A stretch of DNA of 64,000 nucleotides from Chryseobacterium sp. PMSZPI (GCF_002835665.1 NZ_PIZV01000012.1:1-64000), one strand, 5' to 3'. Counted from the first letter of the stretch, positions 35,581-44,859 are shown. Notes: generated from the letters alone by a model not told the origin. Numbers and translations are program-made.

Positions 35581-36159
35581 CTAACTTTTTAAATCTTCGT
35601 ACAATTTTCTCAATCTATTTCTTAGATGCTTCACAGCATAGTTTTTTCTACTGATGATGGTCTTGATATTTTCTCCCTGTTCATCTGCAATTTCCTGGAG
35701 GGTTTTGTCGTTCAGTTCATTCTCTACATACACCAGTCTTTGTTTTTCGGGAAGCTCATCAAGTGCTTCAAACAGTTTTTTCCAGATTTCATCCTGAAAC
35801 ATTTTCACATCAGGACCTGCGCTTTCATCCATCAATAGAATTTCTTTGATAGAGAAACTTCCGTCTTCATCTTCATAGACGAAATCTTCAAGATTTTCTG
35901 TTTTCTTTTTACGGTAACGGTCTGTGATTTTATTGGCCGTTACTCTATATAGCCAACCTCCTACATTCACAATCTCAGAAAGATTGGTAAGACTGCTGAA
36001 CTGATACCACACTTCCTGCAGAATATCTTCCGCATCTTCAGTGTTTTTCACTTTGGGACGAATATAAGACATCAGCTTCCCTCCGTAGTTGGAAACGGTC
36101 TGTGAGATGATGCTTTCTTTCTCCTTCTGTGGCATTGTTATTTTTTCGACAACCTCCAT
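35581..36159 (-). CDS. ECF RNA polymerase sigma factor
   Basis: A 192-residue sigma factor. Region 2 is visible at residues 30-85 (IRPKVKNTEDAEDILQEVWYQF, VGGWLYRVTANKITDRYRKKK), and region 4 at 130-185 (LDELPEKQRLVYVENELNDKTLQEIADEQGENIKTIISRKNYAVKHLRNRL). The start could also be Met9 (36135). Two small membrane proteins follow at 11 and 89 bp, so the unit is probably an envelope-responsive regulon. Its target promoters cannot be defined here. Confidence 0.92.
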   Translation of the reverse strand: MEVVEKITMPQKEKESIISQTVSNYGGKLMSYIRPKVKNTEDAEDILQEVWYQFSSLTNLSEIVNVGGWLYRVTANKITDRYRKKKTENLEDFVYEDEDGSFSIKEILLMDESAGPDVKMFQDEIWKKLFEALDELPEKQRLVYVENELNDKTLQEIADEQGENIKTIISRKNYAVKHLRNRLRKLYEDLKS

Positions 36160-36486
36160 ATTGCTATGACGGCTATCCTTTTGGTTTTACTTTAATAAAT
36201 TTAAAATATTTTTTTCAAAATTCAACTTTTCCTATATTCATCGGGCTTTTATTTCATATTTTATGCATCAGCAACCCATTATTTATTGCTCATTGCCTAT
36301 TACTCATTTTTTTCGGGAGCTTTTTCCTGCTATCCGCTCATACTCCTCTCGTCAAGCTTGTGCCAACAGCAACTGTGGGGTAACCGCTTCTATGGGCTAG
36401 AACAGCTCTTATTGTTCAAAATAGTAGATTATGGTACTAGGGTTATTTGCATAATCTGCGAGAAAAAAAGATTCCATGCTGCACTA

Positions 36487-36519
36487 CTGAACTACGTTCG
36501 CAGACCTTCTGTCTGTGCT
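36487..36519 (-). repeat. Dispersed repeat copy B (REP-like)
   Basis: Reverse-complement partner of 33848-33880 (29 of 33 identical). It lies in the 500-bp gene-free gap 36160-36661, which has no supported coding frame. Confidence 0.6.
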
Positions 36520-36576
36520 CTGAATGACAAAATGGGTACATAATTCAAATCACCTGTGGAATATCCAAATTTTATC

Positions 36577-36604
36577 GAGATTGCTTCGCTATGCTCGCAA
36601 TGAC
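36577..36604. repeat. REP-like palindromic element
   Basis: GAGATTGCTTCGC ... GCTCGCAATGAC has palindromic ends ATTGC/GCAAT. Read on the minus strand it gives GTCATTGCGAGC-type sequence, a dispersed motif I associate with Bacteroidota intergenic DNA (recollection, not searched). Confidence 0.5.
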
Positions 36605-36611
36605 AAAAAAA

Positions 36612-36640
36612 GAAACGGAAGACACAATATCTTCCGTTTC
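36612..36640 (-). terminator. Terminator of S9 peptidase gene
   Basis: A perfect 11-bp stem (GAAACGGAAGA/TCTTCCGTTTC) lies 22 bp past the stop codon. A run of T follows on the minus strand. Confidence 0.9.
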
Positions 36641-36661
36641 CATTATAATAAAATTATTAGT

Positions 36662-38665
36662 TTACTTATTGAAATTTTCTGCAAAAAATCCTAACATAGA
36701 CTTATACAATTCAATCCTGTTAGGTTCTTTCCCAAATCCATGTCCTTCATCGTATTTTACCATATAAGGAACTTCAAACCCTTTAGCTCGCATCGCTTTT
36801 ACAATTTGATCGGATTCATTGATGTTTACTCTAGGATCATTAGCGCCCTGAACCACAAACAGAGGTTTTTTAATCTTATCAATCTGGAAAACCGGTGATA
36901 CTTCTTTAGCAATTTTAGCTTCTGCCGGATTGTCAAGATCATACCATATTTGTTTTACCATCTCTTTGTAAGGTTTCCAATATTCCGGGAATGAATCAAA
37001 GAAGGTGAAAATATTAGATACTCCAACGTAATCTACTCCACAAGCATATAAATCCGGTGTTTTAATCAATCCCATTAAGGTTGCATACCCACCGTGACTT
37101 CCTCCATAAATCGCTATTTTATCTTTATCAATCCATCCTTGGCTAATAACATATTTCACACCGTCTTCCACATCATCCATTGCTTTTCTTCCAATCTGTT
37201 TGTATCCGGCTTTCTGAAACTCTTTTCCATAGCCTCCTGAAATTCTGAAATTCACCTGAAGAGTAGCATATCCCCGGCTTGCAAATAATTGTGTTTCAGG
37301 ATTGAATCCCCAACTGTCTCTGATTCCTTGCGGTCCCCCGTGAGGGTTTACTACCAGAGGAACTTTTTTACCTCCTAAAGCAGCTTTGGGCAGGGTAATA
37401 TATCCACGAATCGTCAAACCATCTCTGCTTTTAAACTCGATAGGCCTCATCTCAGCCATATCTTCTTCTTTTAGTTGTGGCATAAGATTATATAAAAGCT
37501 TCACTTCTTTGGTTTTCGTATCATATTCGTAATAAGTACCATAGAGTTTATCACTGGTAACAATTACAAGCAACTTATCATTATTATCGTCAGAAGAAAC
37601 AATAGCAAATTCTTTATCTTTAAACTCAGATTTTAGTTTATCATCAATTTCTTTATAAAATTTACTTACCGGAACTGTTTCTCCTTTTACCCCTTCATAG
37701 CTGATGTAATCCAATTCATAGTTCCTGTTCTTTCCGGCAACGCTTATAGAACTCACATCGTAGACAGGGTTGGAATATACTTCTTTAATCACGGCATTTT
37801 TCTTTAGATCATACAAAACAATTCGTGTTTTATCTCCGTCTAAATTGGTTACCACATAAGCTTCATCCTTATTTTTGGAATTATCATTAAATCGGATAAT
37901 ATTGAAAGTATCCGACCAATCTGTTGATTTAAGAAGGCTAAATTTACCTGTTTGCTGATCTTTATAATATGTTTTTGAAGTCAATCCATTTTCGAGAACA
38001 ATATATCCCCTAAGATTTCCGTCCTTATCAAAAATATAATCATTAATAGGGCTACTAACATCTTTGTTTTCATACAGCTGAGTAATTTCCCCGGTAATAA
38101 AATTGATTTTAAAAGGTTCAAAGATTTGTTTGTTGTTCTTATTCATCGTTACAATAACAAAATCAGTGTCTTTTATAGGAGTTATTTCACCCAGGGTAAT
38201 TCCGTCAAAAGGCGTTAAATCTTTAAGGTTATTTCCATCAATATCGGCAGCATAAAGATGAATATTTTCATTTCCACCTTTGTCCTGTGTATAATAAAGG
38301 CGTTTTTTATTGAGCCAACCATAACTTTTGATCAGATCGTCTTTTTCAACAATCGCCTTGGTAATTTTTCCGGAACTCAACTCTTTAACATACACATGGT
38401 TTTTCTTATTCGGGTCTTTCTCTTTGTAGGAAAGGTATTTTCCATCCGGGGAAATTTTAAATACTGAAGCTTTTGGCCTTGCAAAGTAGTCTTCAACTTT
38501 ATATTTGAAGTTTCCTTTATCATAAGAAACCAACTTTTCAAGATTTGCTTTTGAAGATGGCAGTGTGGGATCACCCGGTAGCTTAGCCGTTGAATTTTGC
38601 GCGTTGATCATAATAGCTGTGATTATAATATTGGCAGTGGTTAAAATTTTGGAATTTAGATTCAT
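36662..38665 (-). CDS. Exported S9 family prolyl-oligopeptidase-type peptidase
   Basis: A 667-residue exported serine peptidase. Signal peptide at residues 1-22 (cut after NA). Residues 50-400 form a beta-propeller that filters substrates. The catalytic domain carries Ser523 in GGSHGGYATLMG, Asp610 in GANDPRVN and His642 in DEGHGFGKEPN. It cleaves short peptides after Pro or similar residues (family knowledge) and probably works in the periplasm. It is a single gene with its own terminator. Confidence 0.94.
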   Translation of the reverse strand: MNLNSKILTTANIIITAIMINAQNSTAKLPGDPTLPSSKANLEKLVSYDKGNFKYKVEDYFARPKASVFKISPDGKYLSYKEKDPNKKNHVYVKELSSGKITKAIVEKDDLIKSYGWLNKKRLYYTQDKGGNENIHLYAADIDGNNLKDLTPFDGITLGEITPIKDTDFVIVTMNKNNKQIFEPFKINFITGEITQLYENKDVSSPINDYIFDKDGNLRGYIVLENGLTSKTYYKDQQTGKFSLLKSTDWSDTFNIIRFNDNSKNKDEAYVVTNLDGDKTRIVLYDLKKNAVIKEVYSNPVYDVSSISVAGKNRNYELDYISYEGVKGETVPVSKFYKEIDDKLKSEFKDKEFAIVSSDDNNDKLLVIVTSDKLYGTYYEYDTKTKEVKLLYNLMPQLKEEDMAEMRPIEFKSRDGLTIRGYITLPKAALGGKKVPLVVNPHGGPQGIRDSWGFNPETQLFASRGYATLQVNFRISGGYGKEFQKAGYKQIGRKAMDDVEDGVKYVISQGWIDKDKIAIYGGSHGGYATLMGLIKTPDLYACGVDYVGVSNIFTFFDSFPEYWKPYKEMVKQIWYDLDNPAEAKIAKEVSPVFQIDKIKKPLFVVQGANDPRVNINESDQIVKAMRAKGFEVPYMVKYDEGHGFGKEPNRIELYKSMLGFFAENFNK

Positions 38666-38847
38666 AACTTATGTTTTTTAAGGTAAAACAATCGTCAGCA
38701 TTTAAGCTTTTAAATTCATGAAAGAATAAACACTTTTATAATATTAGACACTTCAAAAAGCCAAAATGTTACAAATTCAATAATTTTCCAGAAAATAAAA
38801 TAGAGACAATCTCAAAAATCGAATAAATTAACCTTTGTCACATGATA

Positions 38848-39306
38848 TCAAAGTAAGCATATACCGAAATACCAGGTCCAGCCTATTAAAATAACCTGCA
38901 TCGGAATTCTTTGAAGATAAAGATATTCCATCCCCGGACCTGTATAATCCGCTTTGAAGATATTAATGTTTTTTTGAGATGAATTGATGTTGGCGATAAA
39001 GACCAACACATAAAAAACGATCAATAAAGTGGCAGTAATTCCACGCAGAGGAGGAATCATCAGACCTATTCCTGCTGCAATTTCTAAAAACCCGGTAAAG
39101 TATACCCAAAATAGCTTTCCCGGAATGAAATCAGGAATCATCATTGCCATTCCCTTTTGAAATTTAAAATGTGATAATCCGGTAAATATGATAAAAACAG
39201 CCATACCCAGATTTCCTGAAAATAAAAAATCCGGCTTTCCATAAAACACTGTAGTTCCCAGTAAAGCCAGAATAAATGTACCGAAAAGGATTACTAATAG
39301 TTTCAT
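38848..39306 (-). CDS. DoxX-like membrane protein
   Basis: A 152-residue four-helix membrane protein (MKLLVILFGTFILALLG start at 39306; the frame extends 13 codons upstream without a better site). GMAVFIIFTGLSHFKFQKGMAMMIPDFIPG and GFLEIAAGIGLMIPPLRG are DoxX-like features. The function of such proteins is poorly known; some act in thiol stress. It is the last gene of the long minus-strand run that begins near 49.6 kb. Confidence 0.8.
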   Translation of the reverse strand: MKLLVILFGTFILALLGTTVFYGKPDFLFSGNLGMAVFIIFTGLSHFKFQKGMAMMIPDFIPGKLFWVYFTGFLEIAAGIGLMIPPLRGITATLLIVFYVLVFIANINSSQKNINIFKADYTGPGMEYLYLQRIPMQVILIGWTWYFGICLL

Positions 39307-39424
39307 ATTTTGTTGATAATAGAAATTAAAGAAAGATATAAACATAAAGATGTGAAATCTGAAACAACAACCAGCTGGTTCACAACCTTAAATTTTAAAC
39401 TTTAAACTTTGAACCCGAAATTGA

Positions 39425-39880
39425 TTATACAGCATCCAAACTCACACCCTCAGCTAAACTTTTCACAACAATCAATCCTTTTGTAAATCCTGTATCCATA
39501 TGGTCTTTCCATTGATTATCAACCTGAACTTCTGTATGAAGCTTTGTTTTCCCGTCAAAATCAATTAAAAAGTATTTTTCAAAAGAACCGTTCCACTCCA
39601 TTACTTCTTTACTTTGGGTATCTTCTATTCCATCTTTTACGACTCCCAAGTGTTTAAAAACAACTTGATAGGGCTCCTCCAGACTGTCTATTGTGGAAAC
39701 CATGCCTTCTCCTTTATCGTTTAGGAAATAAGTTTTACCTCCTATTTTCCAATCTGATTTCATAATGGATCCTGCACTAAAATACTTTGTCCATTCGCTA
39801 TACGTTTCCGGACTCCAAAGAATGTCCCAGACTTTCTGCACTGGAGCATCAATTACTGTTTCATAAGATAACGTTTCCAT
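39425..39880 (-). CDS. SRPBCC (START-like) domain protein
   Basis: A 151-residue cytoplasmic protein of the SRPBCC/AHSA1-like fold. The opening METLSYETVIDAPVQKVWDILWSPETYSEWTKYF is the classic hydrophobic-ligand cavity signature. It is a paralogue of the next gene upstream (METLSYE against MEILSYE). Ligand unknown; no catalytic residues can be assigned. Confidence 0.85.
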   Translation of the reverse strand: METLSYETVIDAPVQKVWDILWSPETYSEWTKYFSAGSIMKSDWKIGGKTYFLNDKGEGMVSTIDSLEEPYQVVFKHLGVVKDGIEDTQSKEVMEWNGSFEKYFLIDFDGKTKLHTEVQVDNQWKDHMDTGFTKGLIVVKSLAEGVSLDAV

Positions 39881-39933
39881 ATTTTTAAATTTTGTGATGA
39901 TTTGATTTGGTTCTTTTTTATATTATCAAAACT

Positions 39934-40362
39934 TTAAAGCTGATTTTCTGAAAGGTGTTTGATAATCTCCAATGCTTTGGGAAATTTTTCTTCAAAAAAT
40001 GCTTTAAATTCTTCCCGTGTCTGGATCTCTCCTTTCAACAAAGTTCCTTCTTCATTTTCTTCCAAAATAAAAGTCTCCGTAGGATTTCCCCAATCCTGAG
40101 GAACTTCAATTCCTGCGTAAATTTCTCCAAGGTGCAAAAATTTCATTTCCTGATTGGGAATATTAACTTCAACACGGCTATACATTCCGTTATTATTGGG
40201 ATCAAAAAATTTTACAATACTCCCCTCTTCAAGGGTTCCCTGATAAAATGAACCTTTTGCAAAAGCCGAAGTCCATTGCTTATAGGTAATATCTCCCCAT
40301 AGTACACTCCACACTTTTTCTGGTTCTGCATTGATCTCAATTTCATATGATAAAATTTCCAT
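39934..40362 (-). CDS. SRPBCC (START-like) domain protein
   Basis: A 142-residue SRPBCC protein. I choose the ATG at 40362 (MEILSYEIEINAEPEKVWSVLW), which aligns with its paralogue downstream; earlier in-frame Met (40368, 40404) are possible. The middle EIYAGIEVPQDWGNPTETFILEE and the C-terminal helix fit the helix-grip fold. It starts 46 bp after the SDR gene. Confidence 0.85.
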   Translation of the reverse strand: MEILSYEIEINAEPEKVWSVLWGDITYKQWTSAFAKGSFYQGTLEEGSIVKFFDPNNNGMYSRVEVNIPNQEMKFLHLGEIYAGIEVPQDWGNPTETFILEENEEGTLLKGEIQTREEFKAFFEEKFPKALEIIKHLSENQL

Positions 40363-40408
40363 AAGCATATATTTAATTTTGATGTCAAACTGAAATATCT
40401 TCATTATT

Positions 40409-41248
40409 CTAACCTCCTACGAAATCTCCACCATTGATATGAATTACTTCTCCTGTAATATAATTTGCATCTTTAGAAGCGAGAAAAACGTAGGCAGGGG
40501 CCACCTCTGAAGGCTGCCCGGCTCTTTTTAATGGTGTATCTTTCCCAAACGTAGAAAGATTGTCAAAAGCTTCTTTTACTAGAGGAGTCCATATCGGACC
40601 GGGAGCAATTCCATTCACCAGAATATCTTTTTCTGCAAGATTATCGGCTAATGAACGAATAAAGGAAAGGACAGCTCCTTTCGTCGCTGCATAATCAATT
40701 AAATGATCACTGCCGCGATATGCGGTAACAGATGTTGTACAGATAATTCTCCCTCCTTTACCAATCAATGGAAGAAAAGTTCTTGTGAAAGAAATCATAG
40801 AAATGATATTAGTATCAAACGTTTCCCGAATCTGTTCATCAGAAATTTTCTCCAGACTGTTTTTTGAGGTATGAATTCCTGCGTTATTAATCAGAATATC
40901 CAAATGCTTCCATTCTGATTTAATTTTATCAAAACATTTTGTTCTGAAATTTTTTCGGGTGAGGTCACCTTTAATTAAAATACAGGTCTGACCTTCTTTT
41001 TCAACCAATCTCTTGGTTTCTTTAGCATCGCCGTCACTTTCTTTATAAATAATAGCAACATCAGCACCTTCTCTGGCAAAATGAACGGCTACTGCCTGTC
41101 CTATGCCACTATCTCCACCGGAAATCAAAGATTTTTTGCCTAATAGTTTCCGACTTCCATAATAATCATCCCTGATAATTTCCGGGAATAGCCCATCTTT
41201 AGGGACTTTTGATTTGGATTGTGATTTGTTCTGTGTTTTCATAAGCAA
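40409..41248 (-). CDS. SDR family oxidoreductase
   Basis: A 279-residue short-chain dehydrogenase of the YghA-like group with an N-terminal extension. The cofactor motif is SLISGGDSGIGQAVAVHFAREGADV (near residues 41-65), NNAGIH is present, and the active site is SVTAYRGSDHLIDYAATKGAVLS with Tyr and Lys. INGGDF at the end is typical. NADP(H) use is likely; the substrate is unknown. Members of this group are often tied to general stress. Confidence 0.92.
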   Translation of the reverse strand: MLMKTQNKSQSKSKVPKDGLFPEIIRDDYYGSRKLLGKKSLISGGDSGIGQAVAVHFAREGADVAIIYKESDGDAKETKRLVEKEGQTCILIKGDLTRKNFRTKCFDKIKSEWKHLDILINNAGIHTSKNSLEKISDEQIRETFDTNIISMISFTRTFLPLIGKGGRIICTTSVTAYRGSDHLIDYAATKGAVLSFIRSLADNLAEKDILVNGIAPGPIWTPLVKEAFDNLSTFGKDTPLKRAGQPSEVAPAYVFLASKDANYITGEVIHINGGDFVGG

Positions 41249-41289
41249 ACCCTTTCTTAAATCACATCAAACAATAAGCCGAAATAACT

Positions 41290-42156
41290 TTAAGAGTTAT
41301 AAGCGTCTTCCAGATCTTTTATAATAATTTTCTGCATTTTCATCATTGCCTGAACAACTTTGGATGCTTTTTCCGCGTCTGGATCACTCATCAATTGAAG
41401 AAGTCTCTTAGGTACAATTTGCCAGCTTAATCCGTATTTATCTTTCAACCAGCCACACATACTTTCTCTGCCTCCATCCGAAGTAAAAGTATTCCAATAA
41501 TGATCGGTTTGTTGTTGATCTTCCGTCATCACAACCAATGAGATTCCTTCATTAAAATCAAACTGATGATCATAGGAATTATCCATACAGAATAATGTAT
41601 AACCATCAATCACAAACGTAGCATGCTGAACATTTTCTGACGGTTCAGATATTGGATGGCCTTCGCCTCCTTCTCCATATTCCATTACGTTTCCAATGCT
41701 TGAGTTAGGAAAAGTCTGAGTATAAAACTTCATGGCTTCTTTGGCTTTACCGTTATTTCCATGAATAAACATCAAGGTAGGAACTATTTTCTGGTCTTGT
41801 GCTTTTTCTCCTAAAAATAACTGCCAGGTCACACCATATTTATCCTGAACCCAGCCATATTTTTTGCTCCAGGAATAAGAACCTAACTCCATTAGAGCTA
41901 TTCCACCATCTACTAATTGATCCCAGTATTTCTGAACCTCATCTTCCGTATCACAAATTACCATCAGAGAGATGGAAGGATTTTTTTTAAAATGTGGTCC
42001 ACCGTTGAGCAGCATTAGTTTTTGTCCAAACAAATCAATGTTCATCACCACAGGTGTATCTGCAGTAATTTTACCACCAAAAACTTTGCAGTAGAATTCT
42101 GCAGATTGTTTTGCGTCTCCGTCATACCAAAGACATGGAAAAATATCGTTGTTCAT
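41290..42156 (-). CDS. Two-domain VOC family protein
   Basis: A 288-residue protein with two VOC (glyoxalase-fold) halves. The first runs over residues 1-125 (FPCLWYDGDAKQSAEFYCKVFGG ... DKYGVTWQLFL), the second over 130-265 (PTLMFIHGNNGKAKEAMKFYTQTFP ... DKYGLSWQIVP). Both halves have the PhnB-like pattern. No enzyme activity can be assigned. It starts 161 bp after the HhH gene and is followed at 41 bp by the SDR gene. Confidence 0.87.
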   Translation of the reverse strand: MNNDIFPCLWYDGDAKQSAEFYCKVFGGKITADTPVVMNIDLFGQKLMLLNGGPHFKKNPSISLMVICDTEDEVQKYWDQLVDGGIALMELGSYSWSKKYGWVQDKYGVTWQLFLGEKAQDQKIVPTLMFIHGNNGKAKEAMKFYTQTFPNSSIGNVMEYGEGGEGHPISEPSENVQHATFVIDGYTLFCMDNSYDHQFDFNEGISLVVMTEDQQQTDHYWNTFTSDGGRESMCGWLKDKYGLSWQIVPKRLLQLMSDPDAEKASKVVQAMMKMQKIIIKDLEDAYNS

Positions 42157-42200
42157 AATTTTAAATTTTAATATTAACTGATTTAGCTTAATGATTGATG

Positions 42201-42292
42201 CTCGTGCAGATCATACAGATATTTGTATAAAAATCTGCTTAATCTCGGCAATCTGCGAGAGTTTTTTATTGCCATGAATGCACGAATTTCAT
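42201..42292. repeat. Dispersed intergenic repeat, diverged copy
   Basis: Resembles the copies at 44960-45043 and 45075-45156: AATCTGC, ATCTGCGAGAG and GAATGCACGAATTT occur in the same order. Non-coding. Confidence 0.5.
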
Positions 42293-42317
42293 GCTATGAT
42301 GCATGATTTTATACCTT

Positions 42318-42557
42318 TTATGCTTCTTTAAAAAACACCTGATGCTCTTTCATATAGTCTTTTAGCTTAATCATCGTATTTTTACCGAAGCCGTGAAGCT
42401 CCATAATTTCTTTCTCAGAATAATCCGATAACTTTTCTAAAGAATTTATTTTTTCCTTTTCCAAAGCCTTTCTAGCAGAAATTGCAATAATCCCATGAAG
42501 GAATTCTTCTTTAGGATCATACTGAACAGCATAAATGGAGTTCAAACTCTTTGACAT
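42318..42557 (-). CDS. Helix-hairpin-helix protein, RNA polymerase alpha-CTD-like
   Basis: A 79-residue protein (start MSKSLNSIYAVQYDPKEEF). The C-terminal half LSDYSEKEIMELHGFGKNTMIKLKDYM is the HhH pattern found in the alpha subunit C-terminal domain of RNA polymerase. It is far too short to be rpoA. It may bind DNA or simply share the fold. The gene follows the SRPBCC gene by 35 bp. Confidence 0.7.
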   Translation of the reverse strand: MSKSLNSIYAVQYDPKEEFLHGIIAISARKALEKEKINSLEKLSDYSEKEIMELHGFGKNTMIKLKDYMKEHQVFFKEA

Positions 42558-42592
42558 GATGACTAAATTGATCATGGCTGCAAAAAATATTT

Positions 42593-43006
42593 TTAGTGAT
42601 TCTCGACATACTTATGGAAATTATTGAGAATTGCATACCAGCCATCTCTTTGCATTTCCACAGAATTTTGTTTTTCGGGATCGAAAATTTCAATAACCTT
42701 CGTTGTATTGTCATCAATTTTATCGAAGATTACTTCCACTTTTCTTCCGTCTGTAATATGATATTTTATTTTTTCCTGAGGTTCAATTTCGTCATAGACC
42801 CCTTCAAAATAAAACCCAAAGCTTTTATCTTTGGCTTCCATTCTGTTTTTAAATTTTCCTCCTACCCTTAAATCATTTTCAGAACTAGGGCATTGCCAGC
42901 TTTCATGGGCAAAATTCCATTTTGTAATATGTTTGGGCTCATTGAAGTAATTCCAAACCTTCTCAACCGGAGCTAAAATTGTAATGTCTATTTTAATCGG
43001 ATCCAT
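42593..43006 (-). CDS. SRPBCC (AHSA1-like) domain protein
   Basis: A 137-residue protein: MDPIKIDITILAPVEKVWNYFNEPKHITKWNFAHESW opening and YEIEPQEKIKYHITDGRKVEV middle, as in AHSA1-like START proteins. Ligand unknown. A terminator-like hairpin (43031-43063) lies just upstream, so this gene probably has its own promoter. Confidence 0.87.
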   Translation of the reverse strand: MDPIKIDITILAPVEKVWNYFNEPKHITKWNFAHESWQCPSSENDLRVGGKFKNRMEAKDKSFGFYFEGVYDEIEPQEKIKYHITDGRKVEVIFDKIDDNTTKVIEIFDPEKQNSVEMQRDGWYAILNNFHKYVENH

Positions 43007-43030
43007 AGTTCTTATTTTGGTGATTGGGAC

Positions 43031-43063
43031 AAAAGGGCTATCTGAAAAACAGATATCCCTTTT
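43031..43063 (-). terminator. Terminator of VOC gene 43087-43518
   Basis: A 14-bp stem with one mismatch (AAAAGGGCTATCTG/CAGATATCCCTTTT) and A5 loop. The minus-strand T-run is short. Confidence 0.65.
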
Positions 43064-43086
43064 TTTATAATGAGTTAAATATAAGA

Positions 43087-43518
43087 TTATTTTGCGTATT
43101 CTTCATTATAGTTCACCATCCAATGAACACCATATTTATCCTGAAAGCTACCAAAATAGTCTCCCCAAAATTGATCTTCAAGAGGCATTTCTACTGATCC
43201 ACCTTCAGAAAGTCCTTTAAAAATTCGGTCTGCTTCTGCTCTTGAATCCGGGAAAATAGAAACGTAGTTATTGTTTCCGACTGTCAGAGTCTGTCCAAAT
43301 CCGGGAACAATATCAGAAGCCATTAAAAGGTCATTTCCTATCGGTAATGCCACATGCATTACTCTGTTTTTTTCTTCATCTGATAGATTTTCGGTACCGG
43401 GAGCATTTCCCATTTTATGGATACCCCCCACAAATTCACCTCCAAAAATAGATTTGTAAAAATTGAACGCTTCTTCAGCTGTACCATTAAAATTCAGATA
43501 CGGATTTAATTTAGCCAT
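43087..43518 (-). CDS. VOC family protein (PhnB-like)
   Basis: A 143-residue single VOC domain. MAKLNPYLNFNGTAEEAFNFYKSIFGGEF and DKYGVHWMVNYNEE are the start and end hallmarks of PhnB-like glyoxalase-fold proteins. Activity unknown. It lies 33 bp after the alpha/beta hydrolase gene and probably shares its transcript. Confidence 0.88.
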   Translation of the reverse strand: MAKLNPYLNFNGTAEEAFNFYKSIFGGEFVGGIHKMGNAPGTENLSDEEKNRVMHVALPIGNDLLMASDIVPGFGQTLTVGNNNYVSIFPDSRAEADRIFKGLSEGGSVEMPLEDQFWGDYFGSFQDKYGVHWMVNYNEEYAK

Positions 43519-43551
43519 GATTTTTAATTTTAAATGTTATTTATTATTCTT

Positions 43552-44331
43552 TTATTGTTTTTTTAAAAATGTTTCCACCTCTTTAGTTGTAAAGTCTACT
43601 AAGTTTTTGTTGACATATCCCGCAAAATCAGCCATCATATAAGCTCCATGCACGCCCGGAAGGATCATTACCTGGGCCTCTTTTACTAAATGCCACATTG
43701 CTATGGTATGCTCAGGCTTCATAACATCTTTATCACCACTGATAAATAATGTCGGAGCTTTTATAGCCTGTAATACTTCATCATCCCAGTCTTCAAAGGT
43801 TTGCATTCTTTTGCTGTCTTTATCAAAAAGGTTCTCCAACTTTGAGAAATCCGGATTAAGATTCAAAAAATTGATTTTCAATGGTTCCGGCATCGATTCT
43901 AAAGTAGCTTCTTGCATTGCTTCAAAAAAGCCATCCATCATTCCACTTTTTTTATAGAAGGCTGATGCGACGACTAAGTTGTCTACAATTTCAGGGTAAC
44001 GATATGCAATTTGCATCACGGTATTTCCTCCATTGCTGAATCCCCAAAAAGAAGCTCTATCAATATTGAGTTCCGCTAAAAGAGCCACCACATCATGCGC
44101 ATCCTGTTCAAATGTTTCAGGAATATCACGATGTTCACTTCTTCCGTGGTTTTGTAAATCAATCCCGATTAATTGAAATTGATCGTCCAGCCTTTCAATA
44201 ACTTCTTTAAAATCGAATAAAATAGAAGAACCTCCTCCGTGAATCAAAACCAATGGTTTGCCTGAACCATAAATTTCATAGTACAATTGAATTCCATTGA
44301 CTTTTTTATAACCTTTTTCTACCGGATTCAT
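43552..44331 (-). CDS. Alpha/beta hydrolase
   Basis: A 259-residue cytoplasmic alpha/beta hydrolase. The oxyanion motif is LVLIHGGGSS (28-36), nucleophile Ser99 sits in FWGFSNGGNTV, the acid is likely Asp in SGDKDVMKPEHT and the base His in LPGVHGAYM. A small cap domain lies between. Substrate unknown. The start is three bases from the stop of the DinB gene upstream, so translation is probably coupled. Confidence 0.9.
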   Translation of the reverse strand: MNPVEKGYKKVNGIQLYYEIYGSGKPLVLIHGGGSSILFDFKEVIERLDDQFQLIGIDLQNHGRSEHRDIPETFEQDAHDVVALLAELNIDRASFWGFSNGGNTVMQIAYRYPEIVDNLVVASAFYKKSGMMDGFFEAMQEATLESMPEPLKINFLNLNPDFSKLENLFDKDSKRMQTFEDWDDEVLQAIKAPTLFISGDKDVMKPEHTIAMWHLVKEAQVMILPGVHGAYMMADFAGYVNKNLVDFTTKEVETFLKKQ

Positions 44332-44334
44332 TGA

Positions 44335-44859
44335 TTAATATTTGAGGTTTTCATCCATCTCGTACTTCATCCCCGGATATCCCAGAATTTTACGCATTAG
44401 CCCTATTTGTCCACTAAGGTAATCCTCACGACCAATACACATTCCGATAAAATTGAGTTTTGTTTCTTTCACAAAAGGAATCTTCATTCCTATTTCAAAT
44501 AATTCATCGAGCTCTTCATCAGTAACCTCCCATAGTTTTTGGTAAATTTTAGGGGAAATTTCATGAAAATTTTTCTTCAATTCAGCCAGCGTCGGATATT
44601 TTACATTTTCATCTAATGCTTTTCCCTGGAAAAACAAATCATTGTTTGGATCTTGCTCTTGTAGACCCAATACCCAGCCTAAGCCATATCGCATATTCAC
44701 AAAATTTCCTACCATCCATACTATATGATTGGTTTTATTTTCAATCCTTTTCAATGCATCTTCTTCCGAAATGCCATCCAAAACATTCATAAAACTTTGG
44801 GAATGCATTCTGTAAGCAGGAATAATAAGCTCTATTTTTTTTGATTTTGGGGTGTCCAT
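44335..44859 (-). CDS. DinB-like four-helix protein lacking the metal triad
   Basis: A 174-residue DinB/YfiT-type protein. It aligns with its neighbour at 45160-45651, but the three metal-binding His of the family are replaced: Asn52 (WMVGN for WVLGH), Arg144 and Leu148 (REDYLSGQ for HENYHSGQ). The fold and the SGQxGxxRxILG ending are kept. Active DinB proteins are metal-dependent thiol transferases, so this copy is probably inactive or has another role. It is coupled to the alpha/beta hydrolase gene. Confidence 0.8.
   Translation of the reverse strand: MDTPKSKKIELIIPAYRMHSQSFMNVLDGISEEDALKRIENKTNHIVWMVGNFVNMRYGLGWVLGLQEQDPNNDLFFQGKALDENVKYPTLAELKKNFHEISPKIYQKLWEVTDEELDELFEIGMKIPFVKETKLNFIGMCIGREDYLSGQIGLMRKILGYPGMKYEMDENLKY

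Noticed and set aside
36129..36543. Overlapping plus-strand frames of 84-85 codons before the S9 gene
   Set aside because: They have odd composition, cover REP-like repeats, overlap the sigma gene start and lack any family pattern.
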